Numbered from the stretch's first letter, positions 1-7,978 are shown. The stretch: DNA of 64,000 nucleotides from Lentzea waywayandensis (GCF_900115955.1 NZ_FOYL01000015.1:154186-218185); one strand, 5' to 3'. Translations and numbers: made by a program. Notes: generated by a model not told the origin, from the letters alone.

Positions 1-576
1 TACGTCGACCTGACCCCCGGCTCGGCGCTGAACGCGATCGTGGCGGGCCTCGCGAACCGCTCCCGCTGGCCCGCGCTGACCGACGCGCTGGTGAAGGCCC
101 GCGCCGGTGACAACACGGGCCTGTTCGCCCTGATCGACCCGCTGGTGAACGACCTGGACGAGAACCCGCCGCGCTTCGACGCGGGCCTGATCATCGGCTG
201 CAACGACACGGCCACCCGCATCCCGCCGGACCGCGTGAAGGCCCTCACGGCCGACTGGCAGTCGAAGCACGCGATGTTCGGTGCCCTGTACGCCCGCCAG
301 CTGCTGCACTGCAACCCGTTCCCGCCGCCCAAGGCCGAGAAGGTCGACGCCCTGAAGAGCGCGCCGCCGATCGTGGTCCTGAGCACGGCCAACGACCTCT
401 CCACGCCCGCGCCGGGTACCGAGCACGCGGCGCAGCGGTTGCCGGGGTCGTCGTTGATCGGGTGGCAGGGCAGCGGACATGGCGCTCTGACCCTGTCGGG
501 GTGCGCGACCACGGCCGTCCGGGACTACCTGATCGATGCGAAGGTGCCGTCGAACGGCACCGTCTGCCCGCCCTGA
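1..576 (+). CDS. Secreted alpha/beta-hydrolase, TAP-like C-terminal domain (5' truncated by window edge)
   Basis: The reading frame is open from base 1, so the gene begins upstream of the window; 191 codons and the stop are present. The visible part resembles the C-terminal cap/TAP-like domain of actinobacterial tripeptidyl-aminopeptidase-type hydrolases, which are normally secreted or lipid-anchored and remove N-terminal peptides. Near the end, the segment IVVLSTANDLSTPAPGTEHA fits the strand carrying the acidic catalytic residue (D in ANDLSTP). SGHGALTLSGCAT carries the catalytic histidine (GHG) and a Cys that often pairs with the C-terminal Cys (TVCPP). The nucleophile Ser lies outside the window. 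Family assignment is firm; substrate is unknown. Confidence 0.8.
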   Translation, partial: YVDLTPGSALNAIVAGLANRSRWPALTDALVKARAGDNTGLFALIDPLVNDLDENPPRFDAGLIIGCNDTATRIPPDRVKALTADWQSKHAMFGALYARQLLHCNPFPPPKAEKVDALKSAPPIVVLSTANDLSTPAPGTEHAAQRLPGSSLIGWQGSGHGALTLSGCATTAVRDYLIDAKVPSNGTVCPP

Positions 577-582
577 TCGGGT

Positions 583-786
583 TCAGTCGTCGTCCACGAC
601 GAGCGTGATGAGCACTCCGGGGCCCCAGTACTGGATGGCGTGAGATGTCACCCTGCCTCGCCCGATCGCCCGCGCGATGGCCGGGTGGGTTCTCGCGAGT
701 GACGCTGGATCGAGGTCGATGACACCCGGAGCTTCGGGCGTTCCCCTGAAGTCGTGGCTGTTCCAGTGAACGATCTTCTGAGCCAT
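583..786 (-). CDS. Small hypothetical protein (67 aa)
   Basis: A 67-residue protein starting MAQKIVHWNSHDFRGTP and ending LITLVVDDD. The hydrophobic C-terminal strand and the acidic tail look like a small folded domain, but I do not recognise the family. The frame stays open far upstream, where the composition turns into an Arg/Gly-rich shadow, so the ATG at 786 is preferred. No strong ribosome-binding site precedes it, so the start is uncertain. It converges on the upstream hydrolase gene with only 6 bp between the stop codons. Confidence 0.45.
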   Translation of the reverse strand: MAQKIVHWNSHDFRGTPEAPGVIDLDPASLARTHPAIARAIGRGRVTSHAIQYWGPGVLITLVVDDD

Positions 787-1094
787 GCGGTCCACGTCGC
801 CGGAAGCCTGCCGGCAGTTACTCCGGACATGGCGCGGGGAGCCTTTCGCGTGACCACGACGCGATGAAGGCTCCCCGCCCGAATCTTGTGTCAGCAGCTC
901 GAACAGCAGCCGCAGCCGGGACCCGTGCACCCGGAACAGCACCCACACGTACCCATCAGGGCCTCCCCGTCCTCCAAGCCGGACCTGCGCGGGACCTCCG
1001 CGCATCCCACGGTCCGCCCCGGTACAAGCCCTGGGAACCCCCCTCACCCGAACGCGTGGGGACAACCACCGGGGAGTCGCAGCCCGTGATGGCG
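787..1094. other. 308-bp stretch without a convincing gene
   Basis: The minus-strand frame of the preceding small gene is open through here, but its translation is Arg/Gly-rich with no recognisable domain. The plus-strand frames give Gln/Pro-rich or Ala/Arg-rich shadows. No clear promoter box, terminator hairpin or repeat was seen. It may hold the promoter of the 67-aa gene or a decayed gene. Confidence 0.3.
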
Positions 1095-1784
1095 CTATGC
1101 GCCCAGGTCGTCCAGGGCCTTCTGGGCTGCCTCCAGTTCGGCGCGCAGTTGCTCCACGCGGGCGAGCTGCTGGGCACGCGCCGCGTTCAGGACGCCCTCG
1201 ACGATCTCGGCGACCTCGGGGGTGAGCAGCTTGGCGGCCTGGGCCACGGAGCCGGGCGGCACCGGCGTCGGCCGGACCGTCTTGCGGGTGCCCTGCAGCA
1301 CCTCCACGGTCCACTCGCCCTCGCCCACCGACACCAGCGTGACGGTGACCTCGGGGACGGCGTTCTTCGCGGACGGCTTGCGCGCGGCAGGCTTCGCGGG
1401 CGCCTGCTCGACGGGAGCGGGTGCGGGTTTCGGCTTGGGGGCCGCGGGTTTCACCGGCGCCTCCGGGACGTAGGGATGAATGATCTCAGTCTGGCGCGGC
1501 GGCTCCGGAGGCGCAGGAGGCGGGGTCGCCGGCTTCTTGCGCGGCGGGGGCTTCTCCAGGGTCAGCTCGGCCGGGGAGAACGACATCTCGTCCTTCGAAC
1601 CCGTGGGCCGGACCTGGATGAAGTCGCCTTCGGGAGGATCGGTGACGGCCAGCAGCTTGGCCGACCTGCCCTCCTCCATGCCCACCGCGGCCGCCGTGAA
1701 CCACACCATCGGTGTGGTGCCTTCGTTCAACTGCGAGCGCAGGCTGTCGACGTCCTCCGCCGACAGCCCGCTCTTCTTCGCCAT
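1095..1784 (-). CDS. Hypothetical protein with Pro/Ala-rich linker and C-terminal coiled coil
   Basis: This encodes 229 aa starting MAKKSGLSAEDVDSLRSQL. The start is set by a strong GGGGAGG ribosome-binding site a few bases upstream of the ATG at 1784. Residues 1-80 form a compact domain, with a helix followed by a beta-rich part containing EGDFIQVRPTG. Residues 85-150 are a Pro/Lys/Ala-rich linker. Residues 150-180 form a short beta segment, and the last ~50 residues (AARAQQLARVEQLRAELEAA) are predicted coiled coil. There is no signal peptide or membrane segment. I do not recognise a named family. The layout suggests a cytoplasmic two-domain protein with a flexible tether that oligomerises through its C-terminus; that is inference. 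Confidence 0.7.
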   Translation of the reverse strand: MAKKSGLSAEDVDSLRSQLNEGTTPMVWFTAAAVGMEEGRSAKLLAVTDPPEGDFIQVRPTGSKDEMSFSPAELTLEKPPPRKKPATPPPAPPEPPRQTEIIHPYVPEAPVKPAAPKPKPAPAPVEQAPAKPAARKPSAKNAVPEVTVTLVSVGEGEWTVEVLQGTRKTVRPTPVPPGSVAQAAKLLTPEVAEIVEGVLNAARAQQLARVEQLRAELEAAQKALDDLGA

Positions 1785-1873
1785 CGCGCTGCCTCCCCAA
1801 CCGTTCGAACACCTGTGCCCAAAGCATGCCCTACAGCCCTGACATTTCTGAGAACGGGTCGGCAGCAAGATCG

Positions 1874-2785
1874 TTACGGGTTTCCGCCGACTCCGCAGAT
1901 GTAACCGGCGTTGATGCAGTTGGAGACGCGCCGTTGCAGCTCAACGGGATCCCACGCGTTCATGAAGTCGCCGTGGAACGTGTAACCCGGTGCGCTCGTG
2001 ACGTTCGCACCGTTGAGCGTGCCTCCCAACGACAACCCGGCGCCGTTCACCGGATAGGTGAGCAGGAACTCCAGCCGCGGCACCACCACCGGGTGCGACG
2101 ACGGGCAGACCAGCCCGACCGCGAACGCCATGTGGTCGCGATGGTTCGCCGAGTCGAGGTCGCGGCCGTTCCAGCACGTCGGGAAGTCCAGGTAGGTCTC
2201 CACCTTCGTGCCGGGCGGGCAGTTCAGGAAGTCGCGGTTCGACGGCGACTGCGTGGTGCAGGACCACCGCGCCGCCGGGTTCTCGGCGGGCGAGGCGGCC
2301 TTCGCGTTGCCCACCACGTACCGCAGCCCCTGCGGAGGCGCGACTGCCCGCGTGTGGTCGTGAATGCCCTGGTAGTAGATGGTCACGCTCTCCGGCGCGA
2401 CCGGCTGACCGTTCTTGTAGAGCGTCGGCACCCAATACGCCGACTTGTCCGAGATCGGGTTGCAGTTCGTCGTCCCCGCACGCAACGACGTCAGCGTCGA
2501 GAACGCGTCCGTCGTCCGGTTGCCGAAGAACTCGTGCATGTGTGAGACACCGGACTGGTTCTGGAACACGATCGGGTCATCTTGACGACGATGGCTCGAC
2601 GCACAGGTCACCCGGAACTCGGACCCCGCGACCGCCTGCTGCTCCACCATCGCCCGCGCCTGTTCGGCGCTGTACAGGTAGCCGTGCCCCGCGTGGGAGA
2701 CCGGTTGTCCCACCACGAAGCCCGCCGCCACGACCGCCATCGCCACCGCCGCGACGCCGATCGCTCCTCGAATCCGCACGTGCAT
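1874..2785 (-). CDS. Secreted DUF1996 domain protein
   Basis: The protein has 303 aa. A Sec signal peptide occupies about residues 1-32 (VRIRGAIGVAAVAMAVVAAG core), followed by a DUF1996 domain with the expected features: FRVTCASSHRRQDDPIV, a GVSHMHEFFGN histidine motif, NPISDKSAYWVPTLY, and CWNGRDLDSANHRDHMAF, with paired cysteines. DUF1996 proteins are extracellular and in fungi and actinomycetes are often attached to carbohydrate-binding modules; their reaction is not established. The ATG at 2785 is preferred over an in-frame start 26 codons upstream because GAGAGGAG lies just ahead of it and the signal peptide then begins correctly. A LacI-type palindrome sits about 30 bp upstream, suggesting sugar-responsive control. 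Confidence 0.85.
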   Translation of the reverse strand: MHVRIRGAIGVAAVAMAVVAAGFVVGQPVSHAGHGYLYSAEQARAMVEQQAVAGSEFRVTCASSHRRQDDPIVFQNQSGVSHMHEFFGNRTTDAFSTLTSLRAGTTNCNPISDKSAYWVPTLYKNGQPVAPESVTIYYQGIHDHTRAVAPPQGLRYVVGNAKAASPAENPAARWSCTTQSPSNRDFLNCPPGTKVETYLDFPTCWNGRDLDSANHRDHMAFAVGLVCPSSHPVVVPRLEFLLTYPVNGAGLSLGGTLNGANVTSAPGYTFHGDFMNAWDPVELQRRVSNCINAGYICGVGGNP

Positions 2786-2811
2786 GGAATCTCCTCTCGC
2801 ACCACAGTGTG

Positions 2812-2825
2812 TGAGAGCGCTCTCA
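2812..2825 (-). promoter_or_regulatory. LacI-family-type operator upstream of the DUF1996 gene
   Basis: The sequence TGAGAGCGCTCTCA is a perfect 14-bp palindrome. It closely resembles the operators of actinobacterial LacI-family sugar regulators such as CebR (TGGGAGCGCTCCCA). On the minus strand it lies between a possible -35 (TTGTCA, complement of 2826-2831) and a weak -10 (ACTGTG, complement of 2803-2808) with 17-bp spacing, a position that would let a repressor block RNA polymerase. No lacI-like gene lies in the window. Confidence 0.75.
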
Positions 2826-2874
2826 TGACAAGACGGTAAACCCAGTTGCCTCCACGTGTCCACGTGAGGCTTGC

Positions 2875-3084
2875 TCAGGCTTCGTCGCCTTCACCGGCAC
2901 GCAGCCGGTACTCGCACCCGTACTCGACCGCGTACTCGAGGTCGTAGACGTGCACGATCTTGGGCCCGCCGTGCAGGTGCACGTACGTCACGGTCTGCTT
3001 CGGGTCCTCGGGCGTGGACGGCAGCGAGTCGACCCTGCCGTCGAGGGGACCGCCGACGTACCGCACGACATAAGGCTGGGACAT
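2875..3084 (-). CDS. Small hypothetical protein (69 aa)
   Basis: The sequence starts MSQPYVVRYVGGPLDGRVDSLP and ends in an acidic tail. It has a beta-strand-rich pattern (YVVRYVGGPLDG, TVTYVHLHGG, KIVHVYDLEYAV). The GGPLDG stretch is common in small actinobacterial and phage-like proteins of unknown function. The ATG at 3084 is chosen because AGGAGG lies five bases upstream; the adjacent in-frame GTG at 3087 would sit too close to that site. It is a soluble single domain. I do not recognise a function. Confidence 0.65.
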   Translation of the reverse strand: MSQPYVVRYVGGPLDGRVDSLPSTPEDPKQTVTYVHLHGGPKIVHVYDLEYAVEYGCEYRLRAGEGDEA

Positions 3085-3161
3085 CACGACCTCCTCTCGC
3101 GTTCAGACCATTCTACGAGGTCGCGGACTAGATCCGTTCCCGATACAGCCGGTTGGCGCAC

Positions 3162-3977
3162 TCACGCCCCGAACCACCGCGCAGCGAGTTCGTCGAACGA
3201 ATCGCCCTCAGGCATCTCACGCAGGTACCAGGGCATGTTGGAGTAGACGTGCAACAGCGCGTAAGCCATCACGCGCCGAGGCTCCGGCACACGCCCGTAC
3301 GCGTCCACCAACGCCTTCCAACACTCGCGGTCGCCCCTTGTCACGAAGATGCCAACGCTGGCGAACTCGTACTCGAACGCGCCGCGCATCGCCGGCTCGA
3401 AGTCGAACAGCCCGGACAGCTTCCCGTTCCGCCGCAACAGGTGCGCGCTCATCACCTCGGTGTGCAGCAACACTGCGGCATCGGAGCCGAGATCGACCCC
3501 GTCGAGAAACGCCGGGATCCGCTCCAGCCAACGCTCACTGAGCCCATGCTTCCGTTGCTGCTCAACACAACCCTTGCGCTGGCCGGCCACGAACGCCGCC
3601 CAGTCCGCCGGTCCCAGCGCTGCGGGCAGCTCGATGGCGTGCAACGCCTTGAGCATCTCCCCGACCTGCGTGCTGACTTCGACGTCCGGTACTTCGGGTT
3701 CGTCGCCGTGCAGCCGCGACATCAACACGTACGCCCAGTTGTCGAGCAACCCCGTGGCGTGCAGTCGCGGCGTCGGCACGGGCAGCTTGCCGTGCAACGC
3801 CTCCATCACCGCGACCTCGGCCGGCACCTCGCCGTGGTACTCCGGCGGGAACAGCTTCAGCACCAGCTCGTCGCCGATGGCGAAGACGGGCAGCGAGCCC
3901 TCCTCGAACCGCACCACGTCGCCGCGCAGGCCGAGGCGGTCGCGATACGACTCGGCGTCCTGACCGGAAGGATCCAT
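3162..3977 (-). CDS. Aminoglycoside phosphotransferase-like (APH/choline kinase fold) protein
   Basis: A 271-aa protein of the APH/choline-kinase fold: an N-terminal lobe with the ATP-binding lysine (ELVLKLFPPE, K41) and a C-terminal lobe with a Brenner-type motif. The expected HxDxxxxN is here H172-T-E174-V-M-S-A-H179, and the metal-binding DxD is D192-F-E194. Replacement of the catalytic Asp by Glu and of Asn by His is unusual, though related actinobacterial proteins with HTE seem to exist, so it may be a subfamily trait. The substrate is unknown; resistance to an aminoglycoside should not be assumed. It begins 10 bp after the stop of the LigD-polymerase gene and is probably co-transcribed with it. 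Confidence 0.75.
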   Translation of the reverse strand: MDPSGQDAESYRDRLGLRGDVVRFEEGSLPVFAIGDELVLKLFPPEYHGEVPAEVAVMEALHGKLPVPTPRLHATGLLDNWAYVLMSRLHGDEPEVPDVEVSTQVGEMLKALHAIELPAALGPADWAAFVAGQRKGCVEQQRKHGLSERWLERIPAFLDGVDLGSDAAVLLHTEVMSAHLLRRNGKLSGLFDFEPAMRGAFEYEFASVGIFVTRGDRECWKALVDAYGRVPEPRRVMAYALLHVYSNMPWYLREMPEGDSFDELAARWFGA

Positions 3978-3987
3978 ACCGAGATCG

Positions 3988-4989
3988 TCACTCCTGCTTG
4001 CGGGCGCGGGAGGGCTGCACGCGCATCGGCTCGCCCGGCATCTTCGGGTAGTCCGGCGGATACGGCATCTCACCGCGCGGATCAGCCGCGTACCACTCCA
4101 GCAGCGTCTCGATCCCGAACGCCTCGGAGTCCAGCGAAGCGTGCGGATCGCCCCGCTCCTCCAGGTACTTCGGCACGGTCAGCACGTCGAAGTCGTCGGG
4201 GTCCACAGTGGACAGTTCGTCCCACAGCACGGGCGTGGAAACGGTCGCGCGAGAAGTGCCGCGCACCGACCAGGCCGAGGCGATCGTGCGGTCCCGGGCG
4301 GCCTGGTTGAAGTCGATGAAGACGCGCTCGCCGCGTTCTTCCTTCCACCAGGCCGAAGTCGCCAGCGTTGGGGCACGCTTCTCCACCTCGCGCGCCAGGG
4401 CGATCACGGCGTGCCGGACGTCGATGAAGTCCCACTCCGGCCGGATCCGCACGGCCACGTGGATGCCGCGGCCGCCGGAGGTCTTCGGGTAGCCGGTCAG
4501 GCCGGCGTCGGCGAGCACCTCGCGCAGCACCAGGGCGACGCGGGCGGCGTCGGAGAAGTCGGTGCCCGGTTGCGGGTCCAGGTCGATGCGCAGTTCGTCC
4601 GGGTGGTCGACGTCGGAACGGCGGACCGGCCACGGGTGGAAGTCGAACGTGCCGAGGTTCGCGGCCCAGACGATCACGGCTTCCGAGGTCGGGCAGATCT
4701 CGTCGGCCGGGCGGCCGGACGGGAACTTCACCTGCACGGTCTCCACGTACGAAGGTGCGCCCTTGGGCACGCGCTTCTGGTAGAACGCCTCGCCTTCGAC
4801 GCCGTCCACGTAGCGCTTCAGGACCACCGGGCGGTCGCGCAGCACCGAGAGCAGCACGGGCGCGACGGTGCGGTAGTACTCGACCACCTGCCGCTTGGTG
4901 ATGCCCCGCGCGGGGAAGTACGGCTTGTCCGGGTTGGACACCCGCACCAGCTGGTCACCGACCTCGAGCTCGATCGCCTTGGAAGCCAC
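3988..4989 (-). CDS. ligD: Stand-alone LigD-type primase-polymerase domain (NHEJ polymerase)
   Basis: The product is a 333-aa archaeo-eukaryotic primase-superfamily polymerase of the bacterial NHEJ ligase D type. It would add ribo- or deoxynucleotides at double-strand break ends bridged by Ku. Diagnostic segments are VSNPDKPYFPARGITK near the N-terminus, VVLKRYVDGVEG, the metal-binding DELRIDLDPQPG, SGGRGIHVAVRI, and DFNQAARDRTIASAWSVRG. Length matches the isolated polymerase domain; there is no ligase or phosphoesterase domain here and no ku gene in the window. The start is GTG at 4989. The phosphotransferase gene follows 10 bp downstream, and the TetR gene upstream ends 9 bp before this start, so the three may form one transcript. 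Symbol by domain only. Confidence 0.9.
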   Translation of the reverse strand: MASKAIELEVGDQLVRVSNPDKPYFPARGITKRQVVEYYRTVAPVLLSVLRDRPVVLKRYVDGVEGEAFYQKRVPKGAPSYVETVQVKFPSGRPADEICPTSEAVIVWAANLGTFDFHPWPVRRSDVDHPDELRIDLDPQPGTDFSDAARVALVLREVLADAGLTGYPKTSGGRGIHVAVRIRPEWDFIDVRHAVIALAREVEKRAPTLATSAWWKEERGERVFIDFNQAARDRTIASAWSVRGTSRATVSTPVLWDELSTVDPDDFDVLTVPKYLEERGDPHASLDSEAFGIETLLEWYAADPRGEMPYPPDYPKMPGEPMRVQPSRARKQE

Positions 4990-4998
4990 GCCAGAACA

Positions 4999-5598
4999 CT
5001 AAAGGCCGCGCACGAACGCCGCGAGCGCCAGCTCGAAGCTGTCGCGGTCCAGTTCCCGCGCCACGCCCGGCAGCAGGTGGGCGCGGTCGAGGTGGGGGTA
5101 GCGGTCGGTGTAGTCGGCGGGGTCGGCGGAGAAGCCGCTGGAGAACGAGCTCAGCGCGGAGCCGAACACGATGTACATCAGGCCCGCGGCGATCATCGTG
5201 GCCTCGCGGCGGGACCAGCCGGCGTCGACCAGGGCGCCGTGCAGCAGGTCGAGGCGTTGGAGCGACTCCTCGCGGCCCGCCGGGCCGTACGCCAAGAACG
5301 GCACGATGTTCGGGTGCGACGACAAAGCCGCACGGTACGAGCGCGCGCATCGGATCAGGCCCTCGCGCCAGTCGACCTCGAAACCGGAGACGTCGACCGT
5401 CGACAGGATCGACGACGCGATGTCGTTCAGCAGCTGGTCCTTCGTGCGGACGTGGCCATAGAGCGACGCGGCCTGCACGCCCAGCTCGGCGGCGAGCTTG
5501 CGCATGGACAGGCCGTCGAGGCCGTCGCGGTCGATGATGGCCAGAGCCACCGACCTGATGCGGTCTGGGCTCAGCAGAGGGGTGCTCGGCCGGGGCAT
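4999..5598 (-). CDS. TetR/AcrR-family regulator, divergent from acyl-CoA dehydrogenase operon
   Basis: A 199-aa TetR protein. The N-terminal helix-turn-helix covers about residues 12-52 (GLSMRKLAAELGVQAASLYG with YGHVRTKDQLL as the recognition and linker part), and the C-terminal domain is of the TetR_C type (LMYIVFGSALSSFSSGF). It is transcribed away from the acyl-CoA dehydrogenase operon with 40 bp between starts. A near-perfect dyad fills that gap, so it most likely represses both itself and the operon, with an acyl-CoA or related ligand as inducer; the ligand is inference. Confidence 0.88.
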   Translation of the reverse strand: MPRPSTPLLSPDRIRSVALAIIDRDGLDGLSMRKLAAELGVQAASLYGHVRTKDQLLNDIASSILSTVDVSGFEVDWREGLIRCARSYRAALSSHPNIVPFLAYGPAGREESLQRLDLLHGALVDAGWSRREATMIAAGLMYIVFGSALSSFSSGFSADPADYTDRYPHLDRAHLLPGVARELDRDSFELALAAFVRGL

Positions 5599-5604
5599 GT
5601 GGGT

Positions 5605-5625
5605 TAACCTAACACTGTTCGGTTA
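5605..5625. promoter_or_regulatory. TetR operator between divergent tetR and acyl-CoA dehydrogenase genes
   Basis: A 21-bp dyad with arms TAACCTAACA and TGTTCGGTTA around a central C; nine of ten positions are symmetric. It occupies the middle of the 40-bp intergenic space and so would overlap both promoters. This is the layout expected for an autoregulating TetR repressor. Confidence 0.8.
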
Positions 5626-5638
5626 GTCGGGAGGGCCC

Positions 5639-6784
5639 GTGGATCTAACGCTTTCGGACGAACACCGGCAGCTCAGGGAGCTGGCCCGGCGGTTCACCGA
5701 CGAACGCATCGTCCCGCACGCCATGCGCTGGGACCGGGACGAGGCGATCGACAGGGACCTGGTCCCCGCGCTGGGCGAGGTCGGGTTCCTCGGGCTGGGG
5801 ATCGACGAGCGCTACGGCGGAAGTGGCGGCGACAACCTCGCCTATTGCCTGGTGCTCGAAGAGATCGCGCGCGGCGACAGCGCGGTCAGGGGCATCATCT
5901 CCGTCTCGCTCGGACTGGTCGCGAAGTCGATCGCGAAACACGGCACCGAAGAGCAGAAACAACGCTGGTTGCCAGGCCTCACCGCGGGTACGCAGCTGGG
6001 TTGCTTCGCCCTCACCGAACCCGGCACCGGCAGCGACGCGGGCAACCTGACGACCAAGGCCACGAAGACGGGCAACGGCTACCGGATCAGCGGCCGCAAG
6101 GTCTTCATCACCAACGGCACGTGGGCCGACGTCGCGCTCGTGTTCGCCCGCACCGGTGGACCAGGCCCGAAGGGCATCTCGGCGTTCCTCGTGCCCACGG
6201 ACACCGAAGGCTTCGAAGCCACCGAGATCAAGGGCAAGCTCGGCATGCGCGGCCAGGCCACCGCCGAGATCACCCTCGACGACGTCGAGGTGCCGGAGGA
6301 CGCCCTGCTCAGCGACGAGGGCTTCAAACTCGCGATGGGCTCGCTCGACAAGGGCCGCATGTCCGTCGCGGCGGGATGTGTCGGCGCCGCGAGGGGCGCT
6401 GTCGAAGCCGCGTTGAAGTACGCGAAGGAACGCGAGCAGTTCGGCAAGCCCATCGCGGGCTTCCAGCTCGTCCAGGAACTGCTCGCGGACATGGCCGTGG
6501 AGACCGACGCCGCCAGGCTCCTGACGTGGCGCGTCGCCGACCTGGCCGACCGAGGGCAACCGTTTCGCACCGAGGCGAGCATGGCGAAGCTCTTCGCCAG
6601 CGAGGCCGCGGTCAGGGTCGCCAACAACGCCATCCAGGTCTTCGGGGGTTACGGCTACATCGACGAGTACCCGGTGGGCAAGTACCTGCGGGACACCCGT
6701 GTCACCACCCTCTACGAGGGCACCAGCCAGATCCAGAAACTGCTCATCGGCCGGGCGCTGACCGGCATCAATGCCTTTGTCTAG
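5639..6784 (+). CDS. Acyl-CoA dehydrogenase (first of two)
   Basis: The protein has 381 aa, the normal length for a FAD-dependent acyl-CoA dehydrogenase, which introduces the 2,3-double bond into acyl-CoA. Motifs: the middle-domain FAD/substrate segment CFALTEPGTGSDAGNL; GRKVFITNG; the C-terminal helical segment with AIQVFGGYGYI; and LYEGTSQIQ, whose Glu (E360) is the likely catalytic base. The start is GTG at 5639 behind GGGAGG. It is the first gene of an operon with a second dehydrogenase and a MaoC-type hydratase, controlled from the TetR dyad just upstream. The chain-length or branched-chain specificity cannot be read from sequence. Confidence 0.92.
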   Translation: MDLTLSDEHRQLRELARRFTDERIVPHAMRWDRDEAIDRDLVPALGEVGFLGLGIDERYGGSGGDNLAYCLVLEEIARGDSAVRGIISVSLGLVAKSIAKHGTEEQKQRWLPGLTAGTQLGCFALTEPGTGSDAGNLTTKATKTGNGYRISGRKVFITNGTWADVALVFARTGGPGPKGISAFLVPTDTEGFEATEIKGKLGMRGQATAEITLDDVEVPEDALLSDEGFKLAMGSLDKGRMSVAAGCVGAARGAVEAALKYAKEREQFGKPIAGFQLVQELLADMAVETDAARLLTWRVADLADRGQPFRTEASMAKLFASEAAVRVANNAIQVFGGYGYIDEYPVGKYLRDTRVTTLYEGTSQIQKLLIGRALTGINAFV

Positions 6785-6808
6785 GGCGTTCGTTCAAAGG
6801 GAGAAGAA

Positions 6809-7978
6809 ATGGACTTCACGCTCGACGAGGAGCAGAAGGAGATCCGCGACTGGGTGCGGACCTTCGTGCGCAAGGAGATCATCCCGCTGGAGCCCGAGGT
6901 GCTGCGCCGCGAACGCGCGGGCCAGCCGGGTCTGCCGAAGGAGGAGCTGAAGGCGCTGCAGGACAAGGCCAAGCAGGCCGGGTTCTTCGGCGTCCTCACG
7001 CCGCAGGAGTACGGCGGCATGGGCCTCGGCGCCGTGATGACCGCGCTCCTCGAAGCCGAGCTCGGCAGGTCGTTCGTGCCGTTCCGCTTCGGTGGCTACG
7101 CGGACAACATCCTGTTCCACGGCAACGAGGAGCAGAAGCAGCGCTACCTGCTGCCGACGATCTCCGGCGAACGCGTCTCGTGCTTCGCGATCACCGAGCC
7201 CGGCGCCGGCAGTGACGCCAAGGCCATCCGCACGACCGCCGTCAGGGACGGCGACGAGTGGGTCATCAACGGCGAGAAGACCTTCATCACGCAGGGCAAC
7301 GAGGCCGACTTCGTGATGGTGTTCGCGGTGACGGACAAGGAGAAGGGCGCCGACGGCGGCGTCACGTGCTTCCTGGTCGACCGCGACATGGGCTGGAAGT
7401 CCGAGCCCATCCCGACCATGGGCCAGTGGGGCCCGGCGGCGCTGGTGTTCGACAACGTCCGCGTGCCGCACGAGAACATCCTCGGCGAGGAGGGCAAGGG
7501 CTTCCACCTCGCGATGCAGTGGATCGGCCAGGGCCGCTACCTGCTGCCCGCCCGCGCGCTCGGCAGCGTCGAGCGGCTGGTCGAGATGTCGATCGAGCAG
7601 GCCAAGAACCGCGTCACGTTCGGCCAGCCCATCGCCGAGTACCAGGCCATCCAGTGGATGATCGCCGACTCCGCGGTCGAGATCGAGGCGCTGCGCTGGC
7701 TCGTGCTGCACGCCGCGTGGCTCGTCGACCAGAAGCAGGACTCGCGGCAGGCGCAGTCGATCGCGAAGCTCTACGGCGGCATCAAGGCCAACGAGATCGT
7801 CGACCGCGTGCTCCAGATCCACGGCGGCATGGGCTACACCCGCGAACTGCCGATCGAGCGCTGGTACCGCGAACTGCGGCTGCTGCGCATCTACGAGGGC
7901 ACCGACGAGATCCAGCGCCGCACGATCGCCCGCAACCTGCTCAAGGGCCACGCGAACATCCGGGGCACACTGGGATAG
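6809..7978 (+). CDS. Acyl-CoA dehydrogenase (second of two)
   Basis: This is a 389-aa acyl-CoA dehydrogenase, clearly different from its upstream neighbour. Motifs: CFAITEPGAGSDAKA, NGEKTFITQG, VLQIHGGMGYTRELP and IYEGTDEIQRRTIARNLL with the likely catalytic Glu at 363. An AAAGGGAGAAGAA ribosome-binding region precedes the ATG. Pairs of adjacent, dissimilar FadE proteins in actinobacteria can form heterotetramers acting on steroid-like or bulky acyl-CoAs, so the two could act as one enzyme; this is inference. Its stop codon overlaps the start of the MaoC gene by one base. Confidence 0.92.
   Translation: MDFTLDEEQKEIRDWVRTFVRKEIIPLEPEVLRRERAGQPGLPKEELKALQDKAKQAGFFGVLTPQEYGGMGLGAVMTALLEAELGRSFVPFRFGGYADNILFHGNEEQKQRYLLPTISGERVSCFAITEPGAGSDAKAIRTTAVRDGDEWVINGEKTFITQGNEADFVMVFAVTDKEKGADGGVTCFLVDRDMGWKSEPIPTMGQWGPAALVFDNVRVPHENILGEEGKGFHLAMQWIGQGRYLLPARALGSVERLVEMSIEQAKNRVTFGQPIAEYQAIQWMIADSAVEIEALRWLVLHAAWLVDQKQDSRQAQSIAKLYGGIKANEIVDRVLQIHGGMGYTRELPIERWYRELRLLRIYEGTDEIQRRTIARNLLKGHANIRGTLG

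Noticed and set aside
583..1314. A 243-codon version of the small gene after the first hydrolase
   Set aside because: The added N-terminal part is an Arg/Gly-rich shadow with no ribosome-binding site; only the last 67 codons look like protein.
3162..3977. Calling the APH-fold protein an aminoglycoside resistance gene
   Set aside because: The catalytic motif is altered and the fold is shared by many kinases with other substrates.
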